Shown: piece after piece, positions 41,110 to 54,032 of the stretch
Layout: every line of letters begins with the position of its first letter
Numbering within the stretch: the stretch's first letter is position 1
NCBI RefSeq assembly: GCF_032854445.1
Contig: NC_088295.1
Span: forward strand, 91,631,805-91,695,804
DNA from: Liolophura sinensis
Lineage: Eukaryota; Mollusca; Polyplacophora; Chitonida; Chitonidae
Direction: 5' to 3'
Length of the DNA: 64,000 nucleotides
Notes under the pieces: generated by a model
The model's input: only the letters and a program-made list of their open reading frames with translations
Database searches by the model: none
What the model was told of the DNA's origin: nothing
Position numbers and translations under genes: made by a program

Positions 41110-41600
41110 GAAAGTTCCCACTCGCTACTGCTACTGACAGCACGGGAATGCTGCTCCTGCTAATACAAGCACGGGAAATCTGCTCCAGCTAATACGAGCA
41201 AGAAATGCTGACCCTGTTAATGCAAGCACGGGAGTGCTGCTTCTGCTAATACAAGCACGGGAATGCTGCTTCTGCTAATACAAGCACGGGGAATCTGCTC
41301 CAGCTAATACGAGCAAGGAAATGCTGACCCTGTTAATGCAAGCATGGGAATGCTGCTTCTGCTGATACAAGCACGGGAATGCTGCTCGTGCTAATACAAG
41401 CACGGGAAATCTGCTCCAGCTAATACGAGCAAGGAAATGCTGACCCTGTTAATGCAAGCACGGGAATGCTGCTTCTGCTGATACAAGCGCGGAAATGTTG
41501 TTCGTGCATGGGAAGGCTGCTCCTGCTAATACAAGCACGGGGATGCTGCTCCTGTCAATACAAGCACGGGAATGCCGCTCTTGCTGATACTGGTACGCGA
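41110..41600. repeat. About 28-bp repeat array
   Basis: GCTAATACAAGCACGGGAAT followed by GCTGCTCCT units, about 17 copies with AGCTAATACGAGCAAGGAAA variants in a higher-order order. Confidence 0.9.
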
Positions 41601-41734
41601 ATGGCGCTTCTGTTACACTTCTTTTCGCCTAAATCATTTCCTTATCCCAAGACACACCCACGTTCACAGGCCCAACGCTTCTTGTAACCTCTTTGGTTAC
41701 GGTACCAGTGTAATGGTTAAACGGTCTACCCTTT

Positions 41735-41815
41735 GGGTCTCACAAGGATTTGGACTTGGATCTCCACAGCCGAAGACCAACACTCTACCAACTAAGCTAA
41801 ATATGTTAAAGGGAA
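41735..41815 (-). mobile_element. tRNA-like SINE head, third family
   Basis: On the minus strand TTTAGCTTAGTTGGTAGAGT, then GTTGGTCTTCGGCTGTGGAG and ATCCAAGTCCAAATCC give an A box, anticodon-like arm and B box. The head at 41111-41075 is a relative. It lacks a clean acceptor stem, so a working tRNA gene is unlikely. Confidence 0.45.
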
Positions 41816-41929
41816 AATCCTTTATGCTATGCTTATGCTAGTTCAAGCACTGTAATGCTGTTCCTATTACATGTGTAGCGGGTATATTATTGAGTAAGCC
41901 CAAACTCGGGCCCACCTAAACCTGACCTC

Positions 41930-43010
41930 TTCTAAACTGCAGGTGTATTACTGAGTACGGCCTACACTTACTCCAACCTTAACTTCGCGTCTGGCCTCAG
42001 AGCGGGTGTATTACCCAGTACGGCCTACACTTACTCAGCCTCAACCTTGCGTTTGGCCCCAGAATGGGTGTATTAATGGGTACGATCCACAGTTACTTCA
42101 ACCTTAACCTCGCGTTTGGCATCAGAGCGCTCGTATTGCTGAGTACGGCCTAAACTTAGACCAGCCTTAGCTTCGCATCTGACCTCAGAATCTCAGGTGT
42201 GTAGCTGAGTACTGCCTTTACCTACCTCAGATTAAACTTCGCGTCTGGCCTCAGAGCGGACGTATTACTGAGTGCGGCCTACACTTAGCCCAGCCTTAGC
42301 TTCGCGTGTGGCCTCAGAGCGGATGTGTTACTGAGTTCGGTCCGTACTTATCTCAACCTTAACCTGGCGTCTGGCCTCAGAGCGCGCATATGGCTGAGTA
42401 CGGCCTACACTAGGCCCAGCCTTAGTTTCACGCCTCAGAGCGCGCGTATGTCTGAGTATGGCCTACACTTACCTCAGCCTTAAACCCGCGTTTGGCCTCA
42501 GAGCGGGTGTATTACTGAGTACGTCTTCCATTTACCCTAGCTTTAACTTCGTGTCTGGCTTGAGAGTAGACGTATTACTGAGTACGGCCTACACTTACCC
42601 CAGCCTTAACTTCCCGTCTGACCTCAAAGTGGGTGTATTCATGAGTACGACTTACACTTACCCCAGCCTTAACCTCGCGTCTGGCCTCAGAGTGGGTGTA
42701 TTAATGAGTAAGACTTACACTTACCCCATCCTTAACTTCCCGTCTGACCTCAAAGTGGGTGTATTAATGAGTACGACTTACACTTACCCCAGCCTTAACC
42801 TCGCGTCTGGCCTTAGAGCGGATGTAATGCTGATTACGGCCTACTCTTACCCCAACCTTAACTTCGCGTCTGGCCTCAGAGCAGGTGTGTCGCTGAGTGC
42901 GAGCTACACTTAGCCCAGCCCTAACTTCACCTCTGGCCTGACAGTGGGTGTATTACTGAGTATTGCCCACAACTACCCCTGCCTTAACCTAAAATCTGAT
43001 CTCAGAGCTT
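41930..43010. repeat. 63-bp minisatellite, about 17 copies
   Basis: ACTGAGTACGGCCTACACTT followed by ACCCCAGCCTTAACTTCGCG and TCTGGCCTCAGAGCGGGTGT. The period of 21 codons opens a 151-codon frame (42458-42913), which I take as an artefact. Confidence 0.95.
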
Positions 43011-44455
43011 ACATTACACTGAAACATTAGCGACTTGAAAACAGTCACAGCTACTAAAGTTAAATATGCCAAATAAATAGTGTACATGCACATAGCAAAT
43101 ACTCGGACAGCATACCTCAGGAGTCGCTACAAACACACACTACATAGTTCCAGTTCATGCTTGAGTGGACATTTTGGTGCGATTCTTGAGATTATTGTCA
43201 CCAGAATGGGGGATGAGATCATCGCTGTCTTTGTACAGATGCACCCATTTATTGATAGGTTATGTATATGCTTGTACCGAAAAGAATTATATAGCTATTC
43301 GAGCACTGGGCCTAGCTTACACAATACGATTGTCAATAGATTTCCACTCGTGACTCTGAGTATAGAGGGTCAAATCTTGCATTCCAGCTGATACATGTTC
43401 ATCGGACAGTTTGCCATTGTCATATGGAGTGCCCTTGCAGTTTCGCAGCGCGTTTATGAAATGTACACAGGCCTATTGCAGCTCGGTTCACTGTCCCCTG
43501 GGTTGACGGATTGTCATGTTTATATCCAGCAAGGTTACACAAGGAAGTAGTGACTTCGTATTGGAACGCAGGGGACGAGACAGAGACCCGGTGATAGAAT
43601 GTTTGCACTCAGTCGCCTTGTGAACATCGTTGCGGTGAAATAATTTTGAGTACACTTCGATAAAATAAAGAATGAAGGAAATTATCTTCTAAGCCAGTGT
43701 TCAAGGTCCTGCGTTCAGTAAACAGGTTATACATACTGGGCATTACATGCCACATCATTCACTTAAAGCAAAATACGGTCATATAGAGCTGAATAATATA
43801 ATATCTATCTGTGTGGTTATCTGATATTTTCACAAAGACAGGATCACTTACCACCCACATGACTATTATCAGAAAACCTAACAATAACATAAATTGCCAA
43901 ATTCAGTACAGCAGATATAAAATAACTTTCTGCATATCCAGCATTCGCAGTGTATGCTACAAACAAATTGGCACACATCCTCTGAATACTTAAAGCCTAA
44001 AGTTCGAACAAGGCACGCCGAGTGCAAACTTATAGACGTTCGAGAGATTTCTGCATAAAAACTACAGCAGTAGGTTAGTCAAATAAGCCAATGTCCAGGG
44101 TACTGTTCTTTGTACGCTTCACACCTATGCAAGGTACGAGAGCTTTGCCTCGTACGTGTAATCAGACACCTGCAGTAGCTCCCCAAACAGTTGACAAACT
44201 CTCAAGATACGCGTAACTACATGTTTAAGATATATTCGTTTACATTAAGTACCAAGTCGCTCACTAAGTCCCTGTACTGATACATATGTCAAGCATGATG
44301 TTAAGATTAAAATTCCAATTCGTATATGTCCAGATAGTTTTCTGTACGACCAGTAATCCACTCTGATAGCTGATACATCGGTTCAGACCACAAAGATTAA
44401 ACATAAAACCCGATGATATTAAAGACCCACAACTCTCGAATCAAACAGGGACCAA
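43011..44455. other. Unique intergenic DNA, nothing recognised
   Basis: Frames up to 103 codons (43080-43391) without motifs. Confidence 0.45.
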
Positions 44456-45645
44456 AATCTCTGCCTCGATACCCAGGGATTCAAATCTCCATCCAAACAA
44501 TCAAGGACTCGAATCTCCACCTGGACAATCGAAGATTCAAATTTCCACCAAGCAGTCAAGGGCTCGAATCTCTACCCAGACAATAGAGGATTCAAATCTC
44601 TACCCAAACAATCAAGGACTCAAATCTCCACCTAGACAATCGAGGATTCAAATTTCTACCAAGCAGTCAAGGACTCGAATCTCTACCCAGACAATCGAGG
44701 ATTCAAATCTCTACCCAAACAATCAAGGACTCGAATCTCCACCTAGACAATCGAGGATTCAAATTTCTACCAAGCAGTCAAGGGCTCGAATCTCTACCCA
44801 GACAATCGAGGATTCAAATCTCTACCCAAACAATCAAGGACTCAAATCTCCACCTAGACAATCGAGGATTCAAATTTCTACCAAGCAGTCAAGGACTCGA
44901 ATCTCTACCCAGACAATCAAGGATTCAACTCTCTACCCAAACAATCAAGGATTCGAATCTCCACCTAGACAATCGAGGATTCAAATTTCTCCCAAACAGT
45001 CAAGGACTCGAATCTCTACCCAGACAATCGAGGATTCAAATCTCCACCCAAACAATCAAGGACTCAAATCTCCACCTAGACAATCGAGGATTCAAATTTC
45101 TACCAAGCAGTCAAGGGCTCGAATCTCTACCCAGACAATCAAGGATTCAATTCTCTACCCAAACAATCATGTCTCCACCCAGACAACTGGAGACTCAAAT
45201 ACACACCCAGACAATCAGAGACACAAATCTCCACCTAGATTATCAGAGAATAAAACCTCCACCCAATCCGGGAATCAGAGAATAAAACCTCTATACAAAG
45301 ACAATAAGGGATTCAAATATCCACAAAAACAACGCGGGACACAAATCTTCACCCAGGTTACATGGAAATTTCTACTAAGACAATCAGGGACTAAAATCTC
45401 CACCCAGACAACCCGGGACACAAATCTCCACCCAGGTTACACAGAAATTTCTACACAGATAATCAGGCACTCGAATCTCTATCCAGACAATCAGGGGCTC
45501 AGATTAGCATCTAATCAATCGAGGACTCAAATGTCCACCCAGATAATTGGGGACTCAAGCCTCCACCCAGGCAATCGAGGGTTCAAATCACCACCCAGAC
45601 AATCAGGAACTGAAACCTCTACCCGGACAATCAGAGGGTCTTTCT
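44456..45645. repeat. 27-28-bp repeat with a 111-bp higher-order unit
   Basis: CAATCGAGGATTCAAATCTC followed by TACCCA. Within it CCTAGACAATCGAGG recurs at 44631, 44742, 44853, 44964 and 45075, exactly 111 bases apart, so four-unit blocks have been multiplied. The edges decay to about 45640. Confidence 0.95.
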
Positions 45646-46748
45646 ACAAAAAGTAGAGGGATCTAACCAGAAAAATGAGCTTTTATCGGGGGCTTGAGAT
45701 TACACATTCGCAATTCAGGCAATTGTGTCCAAGATTTGCCTCCGAAATGAAGAGTGAAGGAGCACTGACTGGTTAATACTGCCACCCAGACATTTTAGGT
45801 TGTAGATACACTGTAAATTTCTGCACTGTTAATTTGCACCTAGTTAAAATATATCAGAATATTTTATGTCGTCGATAGAGCTGAAAACTCAATCCATACA
45901 ATGCCATACCCAGTGGTATTTTTGCCAGTGTTATTTCCTTCCCTTCTGGAGGTTACCAGGGTAACAAAAGACTATGACTTCACATCCAGCAACCACAGTT
46001 AAACAACATGGTGGTCATGCTAGCTTGATTTTTTGGATAAATTGTAGAGAAAAATGCAAGCTGCATGTGGTGGTATGGCATACCACGCGAAGTTAGGGCA
46101 TATATATTTTAAAGGTTGGAATTGATAAATTTACTACATGAATTGTAAGGAAAATCAATGCGCTCGTGTAAACTTAAGGCCGGTCTGCTTAAATTACCTT
46201 CTACAAAACCAGAGACTGAAACCTCTGTTTAGACCTGCTGAAGGACAGCATTAGACCTATATAGATTTACTCTGCGCAGAGTTCCTTGACCACTCAGAGT
46301 CACATAAGCCGTTTGTCAGGATACGTTGACCGGTCATTCATCGGTACTAAATGACCCTGTCAATCGCCACCAGGACATGGGTCTGCATCTATGCGATCTA
46401 TGCTCACTGTGACGTGTTTAAACATGGAGTTATATATATCTCCATGGTTTAAATAAGCCAAACACGTACAAGACAATATTTACCACCGCTACACGCTAGA
46501 TTTGCTACATGTAGTTTTGGGTTGAACCTTTTGCTTTTAATACTGATTTCGCCCTTCCCTTGGTCATACTGCATGACGTTAATAAACTTTATCTTAACAC
46601 TTTACGATGCAGTGGCTAGGCCTGTTCATCCAGCCTGTAAATGCTCATTGTTTACGTGCAACGAATTATGTGTCAAAGAACGATCGAGCTATTACAAAGA
46701 TCGCCTCAAAACGTGGTCAGCTTGAGTGACATGCTCAAATACAGTTGG
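45646..46748. other. Unique DNA with a short hairpin
   Basis: GTTTAAACATGGAG and CTCCATGGTTTAAA flank TTATATATAT at about 46418-46454, an imperfect palindrome. No gene recognised. Confidence 0.45.
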
Positions 46749-47029
46749 GGCCTCCGTGGCTCAGTCGGTTAGCGCGCTAGCGCAGCGTAATGACCCAGGA
46801 GCCTCTCACCAATGCGGTCGCTGTGAGTTCAAATCCAGCTCATGCTGGCTTCCTCTCCGGCCGTAAGTGGGAAGGTCTGTCAGCAACCTGCGGATGGTCG
46901 TGGGTTTCCCCCGGGCTGGGCCCGGTTTCCACCCACCATAATGCTGGCCGCCGTCGTATAAGTGAAATATTCTTGAGTACGGCGTAAAACACCAATCAAA
47001 AAAAAAAAAAAAACAAAACAAAAAAAAAA
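46749..47029 (+). mobile_element. SINE family 1, full-length with perfect target duplication
   Basis: tRNA-like head GGCCTCCGTGGCTCAGTCGG (A box TGGCTCAGTCGG), B box GTGAGTTCAAATCC, central GCAACCTGCGGATGGTCGTG, pyrimidine-rich CCCGGTTTCCACCCACCATA, 3' domain GTATAAGTGAAATATTCTTG and an A-rich tail. TCAAATACAGTTGG is present on both sides (46735-46748 and 47030-47043). The central/3' domain resembles the conserved domains shared by invertebrate SINEs (perhaps the Nin-DC type, from memory). Confidence 0.95.
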
Positions 47030-47254
47030 TCAAATACAGTTGGATAAATCATGATGGAGACTTTCGGTCTACACCTGAAACGTCGATGTCCACAATATGT
47101 CTAAGTTCCCTGAATCAGAAAGGCTTCAATCGTGCAAAAGAGACGAGTAGCTTGCCACTGTAGATTGTTGTGATGTCGGACATACATTTTTTTTTTTTTT
47201 GCCAGTTTTGTTTTGCCAGTTTTTAGTCGTAATAGTGAGCTTTAGTTACCTATG

Positions 47255-47455
47255 TGTTGTACCCCGGTCTCACAAAGATGCAGGTTTTAAGCAAGAAGTG
47301 TTGCAATATACCCCAGTCTCCCCAAAACGCATGTTTGAGCGATCGAGAAGTGTCACAATGTACCCCGGTCTCCCCAAAACGCATGTTTGAGCGATCGAGA
47401 AGTGTCACAATGTACCCCCGTCTCCCCAGTACGCCGGTCTCTCCGCAATACGCAT
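47255..47455. repeat. 52-bp repeat, about 3.5 copies
   Basis: ACCCCGGTCTCCCCAAAACG followed by CATGTTTGAGCGATCGAGAA and GTGTCACAATGT; GATCGAGA at 47341 and 47393. Confidence 0.9.
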
Positions 47456-47552
47456 TCTGATTCTGGCACTTAGGTAAACGGGAATAATTTCTATAGAAAG
47501 ACCACATACATGTGTAGACCTGGAACATGAGCAGAAAACAGGTCACACCTCG

Positions 47553-48020
47553 TTAACCTGGAATGTTCACGCTGACGTTTGAAGCAGATGGAGCAGTTTT
47601 GAGGGAGGAGGAATGCGTCCATTCACTGCTTAAAATTCGGCCACTGCTCTCAACTTGCAGGTACCTCCTCAGCCTGAGAAAGTAAGTCAGCGTATTACAG
47701 AACTGGTCGTCAAGCCTACGCTGCCCACAGCTGCTTTTAGAACAGTTTGATGGCAGACATGGGATGATCACTACTGTTTGCGGCATTATAGCTTGTAAGC
47801 CCTGTTTTATAACCCTGCGCTGAATCGCGTTAAATGTTTGCCAGACAGAGCGCCAGCTGAGCAGTGTGTCGTCTTCGGTCATGTGATCATGGCTTTTTAC
47901 ATATATTAAACGCTGCTTCATAAGCAGGGTAAACTTTGCCTGGAGACTTGGCTGAGCAGGATTGGCAGAGGTTGGATAAGCAGGGCAAAGGTTCGGCCTA
48001 CGCTGTCCGCCCTGAGCCAT
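47553..48020 (-). CDS. Hypothetical ORF, 155 codons, unsupported
   Basis: Starts MAQGGQRRPNLCPAYPTSAN and has a varied composition (WRSVWQTFNAIQRRVIKQGL, then CLPSNCSKSSCGQRRLDDQF). It is the longest frame in the window outside satellites and known genes. No family, promoter or poly(A) signal is recognised. It may be a real single-exon or first-exon frame; chance is also possible. Confidence 0.2.
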   Translation of the reverse strand: MAQGGQRRPNLCPAYPTSANPAQPSLQAKFTLLMKQRLIYVKSHDHMTEDDTLLSWRSVWQTFNAIQRRVIKQGLQAIMPQTVVIIPCLPSNCSKSSCGQRRLDDQFCNTLTYFLRLRRYLQVESSGRILSSEWTHSSSLKTAPSASNVSVNIPG

Positions 48021-49900
48021 GCACCAAGTTGTTTACTACGACTGCTATAATAACGTAGCCAGCCTTCTGAAACTAGGGCGGGAAATGAGGTCACATGACC
48101 GGTCGAATTCACGTGGTTCCTAATCAGCTGGTCGGGATGAGAGCCGGGCATTTAGCGGTATAGTAGTATGGTGCAGAGCACAGATAGCAGGCACCGATGA
48201 CAAAGTGTGCTAACCTGTGGACAGAGACAAGACTGCTCTGGGCTGTCAGTCAGGGTTTAGGACGTTTAGATCTTCACGGGGATATACATGTATTCTCATC
48301 TTATAGGCCAAAACGTCCCAAAGGATGAGCAACGGAGGATGGGTCCGAAGATCCGGTACCCACCTTTGTCTGAGGAATAACGTATCTCGATACTGCAACT
48401 TCTTACTGAACTGCAGGTTTACTCCTCACTAAACACACAATTTTTTTCTTCACTTCTTTCTTCACCTAAAACCCGCATTTAACACAAAATGTGCGGGTAA
48501 TCTTCTCTTAGCATCAAATTTTACTTAAATGAGCTAAATGTTTACTTAACATGGCATTTTTTAGTATGAACTCGAATCGTCACCTAACACAGCAATGATT
48601 ATATCGGATCAGGCAGAACTAATACTTAACCCATGGGATTATGACGTCCAGCCTTCAGAATGACCATACAGCTGGCCAGTGAAAATGTGGTGGCAGGATT
48701 CAGTCCGCTTAACACCAGACAATACAACATGCAAACCGTGATTTCTACACATTTTATATTTCTGAAATTACATTCTCATTTAACCAGTGCTTGCTCCTTA
48801 AGAATCGCTCGAGATCGACTTAACCGAATCAACAAAACAGACTGCGCCTATGAGATCAAATCCGGACTAATGCTGTACACCGTTATTCCATCGGCTAAAT
48901 CGCAGTTAGCGTGTCGTCTTGTGCCGAGTATATCTAGTGTTAGGGCTCAGCACTACATCCGATTTCCCTAATTTATTGAGTAATTCTGAGGGCATTTGTT
49001 AAGCGCTCAGCTGCCAGTTTTTCGGTGTTAAATGAGCACCGCAGGGGAGGTCAGCTGTTGTAATACATGTTAATCCAACCTCTACTGAATGGATTAAAGT
49101 CGTGAGAGGACGTGATCTTACGACCAGAGGGCGGACATGTAAGTGTCCTTGGTCAAACTGACATCTTCCGCATATGACGTATAGCAAACTGCAATGTATA
49201 ATTAATGTAGATGTAAGGAATCGATAGCTGCATGGCATTACGGCGGGATGGAGCCAGGCCGATAGACCTGGGCTGCGCGTAGCAGCGGCCAGCTCTACCT
49301 TTGTTCTCCGCGGTCGGTATCCCCGGCAAATCTTACCATTAAACTGATATTGCCACAAATTAGTACATCCAGTCGCTGTAAGAAGGCGTTTTATCGGTTC
49401 ATCACGGAAGTAGATCAATTAAGTAATGCAATGTCCCTGTCTATGGAGCTTAGCACCAGTAATGTTTAAGCAGTGGCCAACATTGGTGGTTAGTACCTGT
49501 GCGGCGAGAGCTGACCAGCTGGCTTTGTTGTGCCCATGCCTTAGCAGCCCAACCATAACCAGCAGATCGGTGTGTTTGTGTGAATACACCCGGTCGTGGT
49601 CGGGTCTACCATTTTCGGCTTCACAAAGCCTATCACACATCAACAATTTCCACTATATAGGCAATAGATGTACCGTAGCATAAAATAACATACCTTGGTT
49701 ACCACAACTGTCGCAGTGCCTTGACTTTGCGTATCGTCTACCGCGGGTATCAGCGCAACGGTTAACCACAGATTTCTATTCATGAAAAGTTATACAGCAT
49801 AATTCGTCGTGGAAAGCCGATATTTTTTCCTGTTTGCTGTATTAGCGTCCATTTGCCCAGCCACTCGCTCCGTGTAGTTCCCGTGGCTGTCAAACGCTGC
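48021..49900. other. Unique intergenic DNA
   Basis: Frames of 103-139 codons (48660-48971 +, 48999-49418 -) show no motif and overlap frames on the other strand. Nothing else recognised. Confidence 0.4.
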
Positions 49901-49925
49901 TCGCTGCCGATCAGCTGTTCGCTGC

Positions 49926-49933
49926 TATAAATA
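49926..49933 (+). promoter_or_regulatory. Possible TATA box
   Basis: TATAAATA stands alone in a locally GC-richer stretch (CGCTGCTCGCTGCCGATCAG upstream). A start near 49960 would follow, but no coding exon is identified downstream. Confidence 0.2.
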
Positions 49934-50587
49934 GGTTACTCTCCAAGTGTGACCTAAACATCTGAGCACCGTGAGGCCATCGCCGTATTCGTGAGATTTT
50001 ATATGACCACATTCATCTTGAAATAGTGTTTCCTGATCGTTTATAATTTTCGTCCATAACCATTCATATTATGTACTTAATTCATGAAACGGTGTTATCA
50101 AGACGGATGCACTTAGCGTGAATTTTGTTTTCGGAAATGGGAACACGAAACCTGGAGCGTGACAGTTGTAAATATTCATGATACGCATAATCTCGGTTTT
50201 GTTAAGTGAGTGCTAATGGTAGTTTTGTCCAGTTGATAGAAATGGAGCGGTGCGGTACAAAGTGTAATAGATATACATAGATGCTTTTGCACAATTCTAA
50301 CAAACAACGTTACTTTCGACCAGCCGAGTTCTAGTGGCCGTGTGTATGGTGCACGTCATTGGTACATAGGCCTACACAGCTAGGTGGGTGCCTTGATAGA
50401 GCCCATAACCACATGGTTGGAGGCGGACCGTTGCTCTCACAGAATAAAATAAATCATTGTTTCCATTAAAACTGTTGATATCGAGCAGACGGTGCTCGAT
50501 GTGTTTAACCCTTGTACCCTAAACTTTTAGCCAAGGTCTGTCTCATCCTCCCATCATAGTATGTAAGTGTTATACACAATTTGCACG

Positions 50588-50642
50588 TGAGTGCTTGGGG
50601 TTTAACGTCGCGCTTAACAATTTTTCAGTCACATGGCGACTA
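50588..50642 (-). mobile_element. SINE family 2, 3' tail fragment
   Basis: GTGAGTGCTTGGGGTTTAAC followed by GTCGCGCTTAACAATTTTTC and AGTCACATGGCGAC is the reverse of the family-2 3' end. Confidence 0.8.
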
Positions 50643-50784
50643 TATTCCGCGAAGAAATATTCATCCTTGTTCCCCCTAAATCACGCCTCTTTCGTTTTCA
50701 CCTGTGTGCAATCCCATGTTAATGATATATCTAGGTAAACTCTACAATACCTGCCTATTTACACCTCTCCCAAGAACCGCTCTT

Positions 50785-51035
50785 CTGCTGGATTGTGCAA
50801 TTCATTCACCTGTCCGTGTACGTCAGTCAGGATGAAGTCGTGATTTGTATGATTGTGCAATTCATTCACCTGTCCGTGTACGTCAGTCAGGATGAAGTCG
50901 TGATTTGTATGATTGTGCAATTCATTCACCTGTCCGTGTACGTCAGTCAGGATGAAGTCGTGATTTGTATGATTGTGCAATTCATTCACCTGTCCGTGTA
51001 CGTCAGTCAGGATAAAGTCGTGATTTGTAGGGATA
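50785..51035. repeat. 60-bp repeat, 4 almost identical copies
   Basis: ATTGTGCAATTCATTCACCT followed by GTCCGTGTACGTCAGTCAGG and ATGAAGTCGTGATTTGTATG. Only one or two changes separate the copies. Open on both strands because the period is 20 codons. Confidence 0.98.
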
Positions 51036-51184
51036 TTCTTTTCTCAAATCAATGATCAATGATCAATAATCTCAAGATCGATTATCTTTCAACGCCTTTT
51101 AACGAAACCATCCTCGTTTTTGGTAAGCTTTTACTGCAACTGTCAGCAAGTAATCATTATCACATAGTTTATCTCTGGTTAACG

Positions 51185-52215
51185 ACCAGGACTGTCCCCT
51201 GCTCAGTGCATAGTTTAGCTCAAATCCCCGTGTATCTTCAACTGTGGCCAGAATTATCCCATGCTCAGTGCATAGTTTAACTCACATCCCCGTGTATCTT
51301 CAACTGTGGCCAGAATTATCCCATGCTCAGTGCATAGTTTAGCTCAAATTCCCGTGTATCTTCAACTGTGGCCAGAATTATCCCATGCTCAGTGCATAGT
51401 TTAACTCACATCCCCGTGTATTTTCAACTGTGGCCAGAATTATCCCATGCTCAGTGCATAGTTTAACTCACATCCCCGTGTATCTTCAACTGTGGCCAGA
51501 ATTATCCCCTGCTCAGTGCATAGTTTAACTCAAATCCCCGTGTATCTTCAACTGTGGCCCAGAATTATCCCCTGCTCACTGTATTGTTTAACTCAAATCC
51601 CCGTGTATCTTCAACTGTGGCCCAGAATTATCCCATGCTCACTGTGTTGTTTAACTCAAATCCCCGTGTATCTTCAACTGTGGCCAGAATTATCCCATGC
51701 TCAGTGCACAGTTTAACTCACATCCCCGTGTATCTTCAACTGTGGCCAGAATTATCCCCTGCTCACTGTATTATTTAACTCAAATCCCCGTGTATCTTCA
51801 ACTGTGGCCAGAATTATCCCATGCTCACTGTATTGTTTAACTCACATCCCCGTGTATCTTCAACTGTGGCCAGAATTATCCCATGCTCACTGTATTGTTT
51901 AACTCACATCCCCGTGTATCCTCAACTGTGGCCAGAATTATCCCCTGCTCACTGTATTATTTAACTCAAATCCCCGTGTGTCTTCAACTGTGGCCAGAAT
52001 TATCCCATGCTCAGTGCACAGTTTAACTCACATCCCCGTGTATCTTCACCTGTGGCCAGAATTTTCACCTACTCGCTGTATAGTGTAATCCAGATCCCCG
52101 TGTATCTTCACCTGTGACCAGAATTTTCACCTACTCGCTGTATAGTGTAATCCAGATCCCCGTGTATCTTCACCTGTGACCAGAATTTTCACCTACTCGC
52201 TGTATAGTGTAACTC
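51185..52215. repeat. 62-bp minisatellite, about 16 copies
   Basis: TGTATCTTCAACTGTGGCCA followed by GAATTATCCCATGCTCAGTG and CATAGTTTAACTCACATCCC. The right end carries a subfamily with CACCTGTGACCAGAATTTTC. Confidence 0.95.
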
Positions 52216-52454
52216 AAATCACCTGTCTGTATTCTCATGTGACCAGATTTATCCCCTGCATGTTCACTGTCCAGTGTAACTCAAATTGCTCGTCTATGTT
52301 CACCTGTGACCCTAAATGTCACCTTCATGCTCACTGTGTAGTTAGTTCAAATCACCCGTTTGTCTCCACCTCTTACCATCTGTGTGTATGTTATAACTCA
52401 GATAGGCTTTCTGTATTCACCTGTGACAACCTGAAACAACCTATGCCTATGTGT

Positions 52455-52619
<165 letters not shown>

Positions 52620-52689
52620 TGTCTGTTCACTGCATGGCATACCAGCTGCACTATGCCCACCTGTGACCAAAAAACACATATCTTTATGG

Positions 52690-53110
52690 GTGTTCAGCGC
52701 GTTGATCAGTAAGGTCACTTACATGTAGGTAATATGTTTATGCGTGTTGAGCACATTGACGAGTAAGGTCACCTACACGTACGTATATCTTTATGCGTGT
52801 TCAATACCTTGACCAGTAATGTTGCGTACACGTGCTTATATCTCTATGCGTGTTCAGCGCCTTGACCAGTAAGGTCGCGTACCCGTATGTATATCTTCAT
52901 GCGTGTTCAGTGCCTTAACCAGTAAGGTGGCCTACACGTGCTTTTATCTCTATGCGTGTTCAGCACCTTGACCAGTAAGGTCGCGTACCCGTATGTATAT
53001 TTTCATGCGTGTTGAGCACCTTGACCAGTTAGGTGGCCTACACGTGCGTATATCTCCATGCGTGTTCAGCACCTTGACCAGTAAGGTCTCGTATATGTAC
53101 ATCGTATCCA
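52690..53110. repeat. 53-bp minisatellite, about 7 copies
   Basis: TGCGTGTTCAGCACCTTGAC followed by CAGTAAGGTCGCGTACCCGT and ATGTATATCTTCA; starts at 52741, 52794 and 52847. Confidence 0.92.
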
Positions 53111-54030
53111 GATTTCCCTGTTTCAGCTATGACTTTAAGTCATCCCGGTTTTCCCTATTTGGCCATGAACACCAATCAGATAAATAAATACATATTTGTT
53201 TAGTGATATTGATGAATGTTCGTCTTCAACTATGAAGGCTACCATGGGCCCGATTCCGCAAATCGAGATTCGACTTAGTTAAAATTGGGAATTCCTAATC
53301 ACCAATGGAAAAAATACTACAATTCAAAGTCATAAACATGATTAAAAGTTTTAAATTGACTGAAAAGAACACACTTATCTTCTAAATAAGTAGGCCTATG
53401 CATAATTTAAAAGAGCTTTTCTTTTTTGATTGGAAATATGGTCTCGTAATGTGTTTTTGATTGAAAAAAGCTGATTTAAAAAGCAGCTGTTTCCCCATAT
53501 CCCTAATTTTCCTGATTTTGGATGTTGTCATGTGGTATGACAACTGTTTCCTGGAATATTTTGGATCTAGAAACCGCTTCCACCTCTGACTTGTCACAAA
53601 CCAGACCTGAAGAAATGCCTAATCCTAGCCTGCGCACAGAAGTCCCAGTAGAATTTTCCATATCGTGAGGAGTAAATTCGATTGTTTGACTCCTGTGTGT
53701 TTTGTAACGGTGTTTTGGCTTGGTAAGTTTGACCTTTCCTACCAAGAATGGTCATCGGACTAGTTAGCAGCAGATGTTACATGTAGCCTACGTCATCAGA
53801 TCTGGGTGTCGACAAGTCAGTGCACGAAGCTGCTACTACTGGGTATGTCTGACACACTTGTGAATACAGATTGTGACATACACTGTTGTTGTTTATTGTG
53901 CTGAATATTCAGTGGATGGGAGCGCATCGTGGTCTTGTTCAAGGATACACCAGTTGTGCTCGTTACAGTACATCTCTGTGTAAGCCTGTTTTGTGTTTGT
54001 GAGTGTGTGTGTAGGGAGGGAGGGGCATCT
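53111..54030. other. Unique DNA, nothing recognised
   Basis: Includes a MITE-like left end near 53248 (see 20245-20440). No coding signal. Confidence 0.4.
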
Positions 54031-54032
54031 TT

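Noticed and set aside
41735-41815. Functional tRNA gene
   Set aside because: A and B boxes are present but no proper acceptor stem or terminator; treated as SINE head.
42458-42913. 151-codon frame
   Set aside because: Follows the 63-bp satellite unit; no other coding sign.
48999-49418. 139-codon minus-strand frame
   Set aside because: No recognisable motif or gene signals; overlapping frames on the other strand.
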